This document shows positions 52,345 to 61,327 of a stretch of DNA of 64,000 bases, one piece after another; position 1 is the first letter of the stretch, and each line of letters begins with the position of its first letter. A program made the translations under genes and the position numbers. Origin of the DNA: Acidobacteriota bacterium (GTDB taxonomy: Bacteria; Acidobacteriota; Terriglobia; Terriglobales; Acidobacteriaceae); assembly GCA_021793595.1 (NCBI GenBank), contig JAJYSL010000005.1, forward strand, positions 4,739-68,738. Direction: 5' to 3'. The notes beneath the pieces are model-generated. The model had not been told where the DNA came from, made no database searches, and saw only the letters and a list, made by a program, of their open reading frames with translations.

Positions 52345-54498
52345 TCACGGCAACGCGAACGCAACGTAGTAGCCTTCAGACGGCCCTTTGTCCATTTTGC
52401 TTCCCGCGGCAGCAATCGCGACATATTGTTTTCCGTCCACCATGTACGTGATAGCCGTGGCTACGCCGGGAGCGGGCAAATCGGCATTCCACAGCAGATG
52501 GCCGGTCTGACTGTTAAATGCGCGAATTTTTTTATCATAAGCCGTGGCTCCGATGAATAGCAGCCCTCCGGCCGTGACCACGGGGCCACCATAATTTTCT
52601 GTACCGGTATGAGCCATTCCTTTGGCGGCGAGCGCGGGATAATATCCCAAAGGGATTTTCCATAGATATTTTCCTGTGTTCAGATCAATCGCATTCAACG
52701 TTCCCCACGGAGGCGTGATTGCAGGATAGCCGTCGGGATCGAGGAATTTTCGATAGCCCGTAAACATATATCCGCCACCGCTTTGGCCCGAGCCGGGGGC
52801 GCTTGTAGATTCTTTCTCCGACTGCGCGGCTGTTGTTGCGGAGGAGGGTGCGTGGGAGCCGTTCTTTAAGTACTCGAGTAGTGCAACAAGGTCGCTCCCA
52901 GTGATGCTCGGAAACGGAGGCATTCTGCCCGCACCGGCGTGAATCTTGTCGACAATCTGCTGAGTGGTCATGCGTTTGTCGATATCAATTAGCGAAGGAA
53001 ATGTAGGAGGAGAGCCCGTCCTGTTGGTGCCGTGACATATGCCGCATTGACTTTGATACAGCTTTTCACCCTGCCCCGCAGCAGCTTTACTGCGAATTAA
53101 CCCGCCTGTCCAAGCCATTTCATTGGAGTTGATATAGATGACGCCAGTCGTCGGATCAACGGCAGGGCCGCCCCACTCCGCGCCTCCATCAAAGCCCGGA
53201 AACACGACTGTCTGTTTATCCAGACTGAGGGGCACAAATTGTCCAGCACTAATGAATGTTTTGAATTGCTTCTCCGCCCAGGCATGTGCTGCCGGCGTAC
53301 GATTCGTCAGCATATCTGCGGTCAGCAGTTGACGAGCATACGGTTTCGGCGCTGTCGGAAGCGGCTGGGTCGGCGACGCAACTTCTCCTGGAACCGTGCT
53401 CGGGGGATATTCCTTCTCCTCAATTGGAAACAGCGACTGCCCAGTGACGCGATTGAACAGGTACACATATCCCTGCTTGGTCGTCTGAGCCACCGCATCG
53501 ACACGCTTGCCGTCATGTTCCACTGTCACCAACGCAGGTGCAGCTGGAAAATCGCGATCCCAGATGTCGTGATGAACGCCTTGAAAATGCCAAATGCGTT
53601 TACCTGTATTGGCGTCGAGCGCAAGCAGCGTGTCGGCAAATAAATCGTTGCCGATGCGATCCCCGCCGTAAAAATCAAACACTGCAGAGCCGGTCGGCAC
53701 ATACACGATGCCTCGTTTAGTGTCGATCGTCATGCCAGCCCAATTATTGGCGGAACCCGCAGTCTTCCACGCGCCCTTCGGCCAGGTGTTGTAGCCAAAT
53801 TCTCCGGGACGGGGAATGGTATGAAATCTCCACATCAGGGCTCCAGTGCGAACATCGAACGCACGGATGTCGCCAAGCGGTGCGGGATGGGTTTCCGGTT
53901 CCATGGCTCCCATGATGATCAGATTTTTGTAGACAACGCCGGGAGTGGTGATCGCAAGCGACTCCCGGTGATAGTCGCGGCCGAGCCCTTTGCGCAGATC
54001 GATGCGGCCGTTTTCACCGAAAGAAGAAATCGGCGTACCAGTGGCCGGATCGAGAGCGTAAAGAAAATTCATCACGCCCGCGAGCAGCCTGCTCTGCTTG
54101 CCATTGGTCCAGTACGCGAGCCCGCGCATCGGTCCTGGGCCGCGGATACCTGAATCGAACTTCCATAGCAATTTGCCGGACGCGGCGTCCAGAGCGATAA
54201 CCTTCTGATTAGCGGTGTAGCCGTACAGAATGTGGCCGATGACGAGCGGGCTGGTCTCGAGAGCGCCTTTCTCGCCCGTATCGAAGACCCACGCCCGGCG
54301 CAGCTCACCCACATTCTGTCGATTGATTTGCGCCAGCGCTGAATAATGATCGTTGGCGAGCTGCCCTCCATACACGGGCCAGTCGATTGTTTCCCGAGTG
54401 GTTGATGCTGCGCCAGACGCGGTTGCAGGTGCTAACACGGGCACGAGACAGATTCCGAGGCAAAGTGCGGCAAAAGAAATTCGAAGCCTGATTGTCAT
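52345..54498 (-). CDS. PQQ-dependent dehydrogenase with inserted cytochrome c domain
   Basis: This 717-residue periplasmic protein has a signal peptide (about 1-29) and a PQQ-type beta-propeller (DWPVYGGQLANDHYSALAQI, then repeats such as GHILYGYTANQKVIALDAASGKLLWKF, key part ALDAASGKLLW). A c-type cytochrome (CGICH at about 485-489, with a Met in GAGRMPPF) is inserted before the propeller resumes (DPDGYPAITPPWGTLNAIDL). It would oxidise an alcohol, aldose or polyol and pass electrons to the internal heme. The ATG at 54498 has AGGA upstream; starts at 54504 and 54567 are in frame. Substrate is unknown. Confidence 0.9.
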   Translation of the reverse strand: MTIRLRISFAALCLGICLVPVLAPATASGAASTTRETIDWPVYGGQLANDHYSALAQINRQNVGELRRAWVFDTGEKGALETSPLVIGHILYGYTANQKVIALDAASGKLLWKFDSGIRGPGPMRGLAYWTNGKQSRLLAGVMNFLYALDPATGTPISSFGENGRIDLRKGLGRDYHRESLAITTPGVVYKNLIIMGAMEPETHPAPLGDIRAFDVRTGALMWRFHTIPRPGEFGYNTWPKGAWKTAGSANNWAGMTIDTKRGIVYVPTGSAVFDFYGGDRIGNDLFADTLLALDANTGKRIWHFQGVHHDIWDRDFPAAPALVTVEHDGKRVDAVAQTTKQGYVYLFNRVTGQSLFPIEEKEYPPSTVPGEVASPTQPLPTAPKPYARQLLTADMLTNRTPAAHAWAEKQFKTFISAGQFVPLSLDKQTVVFPGFDGGAEWGGPAVDPTTGVIYINSNEMAWTGGLIRSKAAAGQGEKLYQSQCGICHGTNRTGSPPTFPSLIDIDKRMTTQQIVDKIHAGAGRMPPFPSITGSDLVALLEYLKNGSHAPSSATTAAQSEKESTSAPGSGQSGGGYMFTGYRKFLDPDGYPAITPPWGTLNAIDLNTGKYLWKIPLGYYPALAAKGMAHTGTENYGGPVVTAGGLLFIGATAYDKKIRAFNSQTGHLLWNADLPAPGVATAITYMVDGKQYVAIAAAGSKMDKGPSEGYYVAFALP

Positions 54499-54629
54499 CT
54501 TCATCCTGGACGTGAACTGCAGGTAGCTTGTCGGCAACACGACGCCGAGGCGCGCTTCATTCTCCATCTCACCTTACCTTGCTACTGAATCGACATTCTC
54601 GCACGAATGGAAAGGCGTCTGCGGATACT

Positions 54630-55784
54630 TTATTCCTGAATCACAGCCTTGACCAGGTTGCGTGGATGGTCGACATTGCGTCCGTGCAGCAGCGCGATCT
54701 GATACGCAAAAAACTGCAACGGAATCACCTCGCAAATCGGCAGCAGATACTCACTGCATCGAGGAACGAAGACACAATGCTGGCTATACTGCGGTACTTC
54801 CTTGTCTCCCTCGTTCGCCAACGCAAAGACCTGCGCGCCTTGCTCCCGCATGTCCTTCAACAACTGCACCACTTTGGAATAACGCAGCAGTGAATCGTGG
54901 TCCTTAGGATCATGAGTTGCCAATACAACCAGAGGCGTTTCGGGGCCGACCAGGGCGTTGGGGCCATGTTTCAGCTCGCCTGCCGGATAGCCTTCCGCGT
55001 GCGTATAGGAGGACTCTTTCAGCTTGAGAGCACCTTCGCGCGCGATGGCGTAATGAATGCCGCGGCCCAGAAATAGAAAGGCCGTCGCTTCGCGATAGCT
55101 GGCGGCCAATTCCTGGACCTTCTGCTCCCACACAGGCAATGCCTTGGCGATGATTTCGGGAAGTGCGAGCGCTTCTCCGCACATGGAATCGGCAACATTC
55201 AGAGTCATACGGCCACGTTGATGGGCGAGGGAAAGGGAAAGCAGATAGAGAACGAGCAGTTGGCCGGTGAAACTCTTGGTGGCAGGAATTGCTTTCTCCG
55301 GCCCCGCACATACGGGAAGACTCGCGCGTGCTTCCCTGGCCATGGAAGAGTCGCTACGATTCGTGATCGCCGCAGTTTGCAGCCCACGAGAACGCGCTTC
55401 GCGCAGAGCGGCCAACGTGTCCGCCGTTTCTCCGGATTGCGAGATAACGATGACGGCGGGGTTGTGCAGCGTGTGAGTGGAGCGATAACAATACTCGCTG
55501 GCATACTCCACATCGACGGCGAGGCCGGCAATATCTTCCAGCATGATTTCACCGGCCAATCCGGCATGTCGGCTGGATCCGCTGGCGGCGACAACGATGC
55601 GTTCGTGACCGAGCAGCGCACTGTGGGCTGCCAGCATGGGCTCGCGCGCCAGCCGGCCGTCCCGCGTGTAATAGGCGAGCGTGTCAGCCAGGGCCTGCGG
55701 CTGTTCAAAAATCTCGCGCAACATGATATGTGGAAACTGTCGCGTGGTGTCGAAGGCGGGAGCGTGAGGCGAATCGATAGTCAT
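54630..55784 (-). CDS. SIS domain protein, GlmS isomerase-like without glutaminase domain
   Basis: This 384-residue protein has two SIS domains resembling the isomerase half of glucosamine-6-phosphate synthase. Visible features are HIMLREIFEQPQAL near the start, VISQSGETADTLAAL, NRSDSSMA, SFTGQLLVLYLL, YPAGELKHGPNAL and a C-terminal VDHPRNLVKAV. The N-terminal Cys-glutaminase domain is lacking, so it should not use glutamine; deamination or isomerisation of an amino-sugar phosphate is more likely. ATG 55784 is chosen; 55796 is a TTG. Confidence 0.87.
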   Translation of the reverse strand: MTIDSPHAPAFDTTRQFPHIMLREIFEQPQALADTLAYYTRDGRLAREPMLAAHSALLGHERIVVAASGSSRHAGLAGEIMLEDIAGLAVDVEYASEYCYRSTHTLHNPAVIVISQSGETADTLAALREARSRGLQTAAITNRSDSSMAREARASLPVCAGPEKAIPATKSFTGQLLVLYLLSLSLAHQRGRMTLNVADSMCGEALALPEIIAKALPVWEQKVQELAASYREATAFLFLGRGIHYAIAREGALKLKESSYTHAEGYPAGELKHGPNALVGPETPLVVLATHDPKDHDSLLRYSKVVQLLKDMREQGAQVFALANEGDKEVPQYSQHCVFVPRCSEYLLPICEVIPLQFFAYQIALLHGRNVDHPRNLVKAVIQE

Positions 55785-56025
55785 AAGAGATCTCAATCAG
55801 GTGTGGCAGGCATGGGCAGAATCCAAAAGACTCCTGAAACAGTGGCAAACCTGAAGCCTGTACTTGCCCGTTTTTCTATTCTAACGATTAAATCTGCGCT
55901 CTCGATATCTTTGAGCCTCAAAACCGAAACCAAGGAGGCCCAAGGAGTTTTCTTGACCTCTGCCGCCAGGCTTTTCGTTCGGCCAGATTATAACGGTCGC
56001 GATGTCGACTCCGATGGATCGCGGC

Positions 56026-57666
56026 TCAATGAGGTACGACGGAAGCGTCTTTCGGATGAGTTACCTTCTGGAAAAGCCATGTCAGAGCCGCAGCAAGAAA
56101 TGCGAAGAGAGCGGTCCAGCGAAACACGTCAATGAATGCCCATAGCAGTGCCTGTCGCTGCAACTGCAGATACATGGTAGCCAGTGCGGCGGGTTCTCCG
56201 GCTGTAGCGCCAAGAAGACGGGCGAAGTATTGGCTCGCCATCGAGATGTATTGTTGAAACCAGTAGCCGCTTTGCGGCACTGTGGCGGCGATGCGGGCTT
56301 GATGAAAATCGGCGCGGCGAACCAACGCCGTTTGCGCCATAGAGATTCCAATCGAGCCGCCAATATTTCGCATCAGGTTGAAAATGCCGGTGGCGTTGCC
56401 CATCTCGCGATTGCTGAGCGTTGCGGTGCCAACGCTGGCGATCGGAACAAAGAGAAAGCTCATGGCAAATCCTGTCGCTACGATGGGAATCAGCAACGTG
56501 GTCGGTGAAATCTCCAGATTTACAAACGAGAACAAAACCGAGCACACTCCAAACGCGGCGAACCCAACCGAGAGCAACCATCGGTTATCCATCCTGTGAC
56601 TGATGAAGCCGATAATGGGCAGCCCGATCATGGAGCCGATTCCGCGCGGGGCGACTATGATCCCAGCGGTCAGCGCAGTGTAGCCAAGCACTTCCTGATA
56701 GAAGAGCGGCAGAACCGTGATTTGGATATAGAGAATAAAACCCAGAACGAATATCAGCAGGCAACTGACGCCGAAATTCCGGTCGCGCATTACGACATGA
56801 ATGTCGACCAGGGGATGGCGACCTCGCCAGGAATGAACAATGAACCAGCCAAGAGAAATGCAAAGGATGAGCGTAGCCCAGCGAATCCATACTGCGCCGA
56901 ACCAGTCGACTTCCTGTCCCTTGTCCAGGATTACTTGCAGGCATCCCGTCCATACGCACAGCAGGCCAAAGCCGAGGTTATCGAAGGGGCCGATTTTCGC
57001 GTTGCGGATGTACGGCGGGTCGTGGACGAAACGGCTGATCATGAAGACCGCGAGAATACCGATCGGGATATTGATGTAGAAGGCGTACCGCCAGCTATAG
57101 GAATCGGTAAGCCAACCGCCCAGCGTTGGCCCCAGCACCGGCGCGACCACCACGCCAAATCCAAACAGGGCCATGGCTGCGCCGCGTTTTTTGGGCGGAA
57201 AGCTTTCCAGCAGAATTGCCTGGGATAGAGGTTGGAGTGCTCCTCCCCCGGCACCCTGGAGCACGCGAGCGATCAACAGCAAAGTCAGGGAGGGCGCCGC
57301 TCCGCAAAAGAACGAGGAGATAGTAAAAAGCACGACACAGGAGATGAGGAATCTTTTTCGTCCAAAACGCAACGCGAACCAGTTGCTGGCTGGCAAGACG
57401 ACAGCGTTGGCGATCAGATAACTGGTCAGGACCCAGGTCGCCTCAGAATTTGAGGCAGCGAGAGAACCTGCGATGTAGGGCAGCGCGACCGAGGCGATGG
57501 CGGTATCCAGCACCTCCATAAACGTGGCCAGCATGACCGAAATGGCCACCACCCAGGGGTTTGCTGCCGCTGTTGTCTGGTGGGGTGTGGCGAGGGCGGA
57601 CGAGAGCGACGCCGCGGCCTGTGCCGAAGACGAGTCAACCGAGGGGCTGTCGAGCAGCATAGCCAT
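56026..57666 (-). CDS. MFS drug exporter, DHA2 family (EmrB/QacA type)
   Basis: This 546-residue protein has about 14 membrane helices. Family motifs are ATFMEVLDTAIASVALPYIAG (motif D1, key part FMEVLDTAIASVALP), RFGRKRFLI (motif A) and LGPTLGGWLTDSYSWRYAFYINIP (motif C to WRWIFYINVP-like). It exports hydrophobic compounds by proton antiport. An AGGGA site lies upstream of ATG 57666; ATG 57660 is an alternative. It has no adaptor gene beside it. Whether it expels drugs or a metabolite is not known. Confidence 0.92.
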   Translation of the reverse strand: MAMLLDSPSVDSSSAQAAASLSSALATPHQTTAAANPWVVAISVMLATFMEVLDTAIASVALPYIAGSLAASNSEATWVLTSYLIANAVVLPASNWFALRFGRKRFLISCVVLFTISSFFCGAAPSLTLLLIARVLQGAGGGALQPLSQAILLESFPPKKRGAAMALFGFGVVVAPVLGPTLGGWLTDSYSWRYAFYINIPIGILAVFMISRFVHDPPYIRNAKIGPFDNLGFGLLCVWTGCLQVILDKGQEVDWFGAVWIRWATLILCISLGWFIVHSWRGRHPLVDIHVVMRDRNFGVSCLLIFVLGFILYIQITVLPLFYQEVLGYTALTAGIIVAPRGIGSMIGLPIIGFISHRMDNRWLLSVGFAAFGVCSVLFSFVNLEISPTTLLIPIVATGFAMSFLFVPIASVGTATLSNREMGNATGIFNLMRNIGGSIGISMAQTALVRRADFHQARIAATVPQSGYWFQQYISMASQYFARLLGATAGEPAALATMYLQLQRQALLWAFIDVFRWTALFAFLAAALTWLFQKVTHPKDASVVPH

Positions 57667-57895
57667 GATCGCGCGTCCCTGGCTGGACACACAGGGAATG
57701 AGGATTCAGGGTAGGGCTGTCAGGTGGTCGCGTCTGTGTCTGCTATCACACTCGCGCCGGTGAAAGACGGTTCGGCACGCGAACGTGTTGTTAACTCACC
57801 AATCCAGCGACTCAAATTCGTCGACTATGCTGACAATCAAGTACCTTGAGATGGGTAGCGGCATCGGCAATTGCCATATTCTCGAGGGGGGTCTC

Positions 57896-58819
57896 ATGAA
57901 CTCATTTACACGTAGAGCATTCTGCAGAGGAGTGATGCTTTGCTCCGCGGGCACCGTGTTCGCAAAAGAGATGAAGTCACCGCACGCCAACTTTCCCACG
58001 AACCCGCGCGCAAGAATTGCGGTTGCAACCTACCCCTTTAGAAGTATTCTCAACTCTCCGACAAACCGCGATCGCGATACATCCAAGCCTGGAATGGATC
58101 TGGCAGCCTTCGCTCGTTTTGTTCGGACGGAGTTTCACGTGCCCGGTATTGAGCCGCTGTCGCTCCACTTTCCTTCCACGGAGCCGGGCGAGATTCTCAA
58201 ACTGCGCGCGGCGTTCGATGCCGCCGGCGTCCACACCGTGAATATTCCGGTGGACGATTCGGTTGAGCTTTGCAGTGCAAACGCTGCGACGCGGGACGCG
58301 GGGAACGCACGCTATCGCGCCTGGATCGATATTGCAGTCGCGCTTCGATCTCCGAGCATCCGCATCTGGATTCCAAAGTGCTCCGATACTTCCGATCTGC
58401 CCAGGGCCGTCCGTGCTCTGAAGCCGACCCTCGATTATGCGACCGCGCGCAACATCGTGATCAACCTCGAGAACGATGACCCGATTCTTTCCTCGGACAA
58501 GCGCATTCTAGCGGCGATTCAGCTGGCAGGCACACCTTACTTGAGAGCGCTCCCTGACTTTGCAAATTCCCTGATGGGCGGCGACGAGCAATTTAATGCG
58601 CAGGCAGTAGAGCATATGTTTGCTCACGCCTGGAATATTGCCCATGTAAAAGACGCTGAGATGATCCGCGGCAAGCGTGAAACCGTTTCGTTATCAGAGC
58701 TTTTCGGTATCGCGAAAGCGGCACGATATCGCGGCTACTACTCTATGGAATCGGACTCTGATCTCGATCCGGTGGTCGATACGAAACACTTGATCAAGCA
58801 AAGCCTGGCTCTGATGTAG
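57896..58819 (+). CDS. Tat-exported TIM-barrel protein (sugar phosphate isomerase/epimerase-like)
   Basis: This 307-residue protein starts MNSFTRRAFCRG, a twin-arginine signal of the S/T-RRxF type, followed by a hydrophobic segment. The remainder is a Xylose isomerase-like (AP_endonuc_2) barrel, with VATYPFRSI, GIEPLSLHFPS, INLENDDP (metal-type Glu/Asp), IAHVKDAE and YRGYYSMESD. GAGGGGGG lies 5 nt upstream of the ATG at 57896, which fixes the start; the frame extends to 57785. Similar proteins act on inositol or sugar derivatives, but the substrate is not known. Confidence 0.85.
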   Translation: MNSFTRRAFCRGVMLCSAGTVFAKEMKSPHANFPTNPRARIAVATYPFRSILNSPTNRDRDTSKPGMDLAAFARFVRTEFHVPGIEPLSLHFPSTEPGEILKLRAAFDAAGVHTVNIPVDDSVELCSANAATRDAGNARYRAWIDIAVALRSPSIRIWIPKCSDTSDLPRAVRALKPTLDYATARNIVINLENDDPILSSDKRILAAIQLAGTPYLRALPDFANSLMGGDEQFNAQAVEHMFAHAWNIAHVKDAEMIRGKRETVSLSELFGIAKAARYRGYYSMESDSDLDPVVDTKHLIKQSLALM

Positions 58820-58971
58820 ACCTTATCTGGTCGTGCGAACTTTCCCATCCTGGGAACTTGGTTGCGCCGCAGTCCCGGCGATCCACGCGCCGCGTCGGCC
58901 GTTGCACACGATACGCCGTCGAGATTGCATGTTGCGCCTCATTTTTTTTCGCTCGCAGCCGATGTTTCATT

Positions 58972-59964
58972 ATGAGCATCGAGGCCAAGTCCATCATGCA
59001 AGACCGCCGAATCCTGCTGGCAGAAGAGAATGCGGAGCACCGCGGGCAGGTTCAGGACTATCTGCTCCGGCTGCACTATTCCGTCGAGGTTCATTCGAGC
59101 GGCCTGGCCGCATTACAACGCCTGCAAGAACCGGACACGCCATCCATGGCTCTGCTGAGTTCTTCGCTTCCGCAAATGACTGGGCTGGAAGTCGGATTAG
59201 AGATTCGACGCCGTTCGCGGAGGCGGCAACTCTGGCTCATGCTGATGAGCGGAAATCCAAATCCAGATGAAGTCATCATGGCCACGAATGCGGGGGTTGA
59301 CGAATTCCTCGTCAAGCCGGTCGATTTTCAAGACCTCCGAATGCGCATCCGAACCGGCGAACGCGTACAGAATCTGTATGCGGAATTGAGCGACTCTTCC
59401 ATGGCGATGGAATTCCATTGCACTCACGATCCGTTGACTGGAACATGGCGGCGCGAAGCGATCCTCGATCTAATCTTCAAGGAGACGGATCGGGTGCAGC
59501 GAATGCAAACTCCAGTCAGTATTCTACTGTTGGATGTGGATGGCTTTACGGATGTAAGCCTGAAGTACAAGTCCAACGTCGCGGATATGCTGTTAAAGCT
59601 GCTTGCCAATCGCCTCCGTCGTCAACTGCGGAGCTATGACGCAGTTGGACGGTATGCCGATGACGAATTTGTCGTGATGCTGCCGGGATGCAGCGCGACG
59701 GAAGCGGCGGCAAAGGCAGAGAGAATTCGTCTTGCGATAGCGAATCGCCCGTTCATGGCGGATGGGAACGAAATCTCACTGACAGCATGTCTCAGTGTTG
59801 CAGTCAGCTCAGGGCGTTCTCCGCTGATTGTGTTGCGAGAAGCGGAACGGGCGCTCTCGCTTGCCAAGCAACAAGGGCCGAATTCTATCCGTGTCGCCGG
59901 AGAAAGTACGTCCATTGAACCTGTGGCGCCTTCGCTGCGAAGATTGACCGCACAAGCCGATTGA
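58972..59964 (+). CDS. Response-regulator-like GGDEF protein with degenerate active sites
   Basis: This 330-residue protein has an N-terminal receiver (about 12-125) and a C-terminal GGDEF domain (about 150-315). The receiver retains E18/E19 at the acidic pocket, S93 and K115 (LVKPVD), but S63 replaces the phospho-acceptor Asp (MALLSSSLPQMTG). The GGDEF signature reads RYADDEF, so both Gly are replaced while Asp-Glu-Phe remain; diguanylate cyclase activity is doubtful. It is convergent with an EAL-HDOD gene 13 bp away. The start at 58972 is unsure (58996 also fits). Confidence 0.88.
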   Translation: MSIEAKSIMQDRRILLAEENAEHRGQVQDYLLRLHYSVEVHSSGLAALQRLQEPDTPSMALLSSSLPQMTGLEVGLEIRRRSRRRQLWLMLMSGNPNPDEVIMATNAGVDEFLVKPVDFQDLRMRIRTGERVQNLYAELSDSSMAMEFHCTHDPLTGTWRREAILDLIFKETDRVQRMQTPVSILLLDVDGFTDVSLKYKSNVADMLLKLLANRLRRQLRSYDAVGRYADDEFVVMLPGCSATEAAAKAERIRLAIANRPFMADGNEISLTACLSVAVSSGRSPLIVLREAERALSLAKQQGPNSIRVAGESTSIEPVAPSLRRLTAQAD

Positions 59965-59977
59965 GCGCAGCGAACTA

Positions 59978-61249
59978 TCACTCAATCATCGCAGTTGTGC
60001 ACTCCTCTGCCCACAGCAGCGATGTGCGATACAGGTCGTGGATCTGACTCGGACACACGAAGGTTCCGTTGCAGCCCAAACATTCCCAGTGACCGGATTG
60101 GTACTTCTGAAAACAATCCAGGGGGTGCCGGACATCGTTAGATTCTCCCAGCAACGCGTCCTTGACGGCGAGGCGCAAAGGAAGCAGTTCAACGATCTGG
60201 GCCATGGGCGCGCCGAGAAGAACCGGCAGCAAGGAAAGCAATCCAAATAAATATTGTTCTGTGGGATCTTGCTGCAGGTGTGCGGCCGCCAATTCGCAAA
60301 AGCGGGCCCGCTGCAGCGTCTGACGCATGAGTTCAGAATCGTGCCACTTTCCGCACTCTGCAGCAATGGCAACGGTAATCAATTTGCGGAAATGGTCTTC
60401 CCCGGCAACGATCAAGGCCCGCTCAATGGAAGAGATCTCCTGGCGCAGCCCAAAGTTCGCACTGTTGACCAGTCGCAGCAAGCGATAGCAGAGGGAGGTC
60501 TCGCGACGCACCAACTTTTCCACCGCATGCCATTCAAAGGAGGGCTGACTCACGGCTGCGAGTATCTGAATGTAAGAAAGATAATTCGACGGAATGTGAT
60601 TTCGAGCCATCACGTCAGGGCGGCAGAAGAAGTAGCCTTGAAACAGATCAAAGCCTTCGTCGACAGCGGCTTGAAATTCTGACTGCTCCTCCACCTTTTC
60701 GGCGATCAGTCGAGCATCGCAGCCTTTTAGAAAGCGGCGTATGTCTGCCCTTTGGGAGCGATCGCTCAAACGAAAATCAATCTTGATGTAGTCGGCATAG
60801 GGGAGGAATCGCTCCAGGCCGGGCCGAGGAACAAAATCGTCAAGAGAAAATTGATAGCCCTGCGCGCGAAGCCGCCCGCAAGTCTCCAGGACGTCGTTGT
60901 CCGGTTCAATGTCTTCCAGAATTTCAAGCACCGTCGAGCGCGCTGGCAGAAGGGTGACGAGGCAGGACGTAAGCGCATGGCGAGTGCAATTGAGAAACGC
61001 CTTGCCGCGCCCCGACAGAGACTCAAAGTCGTAGAGAACGGAGTTGTCGACCATCCGCCGCGTTGCCGACTCAGACTCCGCAGGAGAGGAAACACAGAAG
61101 CGGTTTTCCTTTCCTGCGCGAAAGAGAAATTCGTATCCGAAAACCTGCTTCTTCCGGTCAAGGATCGGCTGACGCGCGAAGTACCGCGCGGGCGCGGATT
61201 CGGGGCGGTTCGAAGGCTTCTCGTTGGGAGATGAATGTGTCGGCTGCAT
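59978..61249 (-). CDS. EAL-HDOD (YuxH-like) signalling protein with C-terminal cysteines
   Basis: This 423-residue protein has an N-terminal EAL domain (about 22-210) and a C-terminal HDOD domain (about 215-370). EAL positions are mostly kept: GYEFLFRA (ExLxR), FLNCTR (Asn), LEILEDI (Glu), SLDDFVP (Asp pair), DYIKIDF (Lys), LIAEKVE (Glu). It could therefore bind or hydrolyse cyclic-di-GMP, although many YuxH proteins do not. A tail of about 50 residues holds CLGCNGTFVC and further Cys. It is convergent with the GGDEF gene and divergent from the methyltransferase gene. Confidence 0.88.
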   Translation of the reverse strand: MQPTHSSPNEKPSNRPESAPARYFARQPILDRKKQVFGYEFLFRAGKENRFCVSSPAESESATRRMVDNSVLYDFESLSGRGKAFLNCTRHALTSCLVTLLPARSTVLEILEDIEPDNDVLETCGRLRAQGYQFSLDDFVPRPGLERFLPYADYIKIDFRLSDRSQRADIRRFLKGCDARLIAEKVEEQSEFQAAVDEGFDLFQGYFFCRPDVMARNHIPSNYLSYIQILAAVSQPSFEWHAVEKLVRRETSLCYRLLRLVNSANFGLRQEISSIERALIVAGEDHFRKLITVAIAAECGKWHDSELMRQTLQRARFCELAAAHLQQDPTEQYLFGLLSLLPVLLGAPMAQIVELLPLRLAVKDALLGESNDVRHPLDCFQKYQSGHWECLGCNGTFVCPSQIHDLYRTSLLWAEECTTAMIE

Positions 61250-61327
61250 GGGACCCTTATGGAACCGTGGTCTCCTACGACGCGAAATGGGATGTTACAC
61301 TCGAGGATCGCGTATTGGAGAATGAAG

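Noticed and set aside
55985..56000. TATAAT on the minus strand upstream of the SIS gene as a promoter
   Set aside because: No acceptable -35 box at 16-18 bp, about 200 bp from the start codon and inside the exporter's 3' region.
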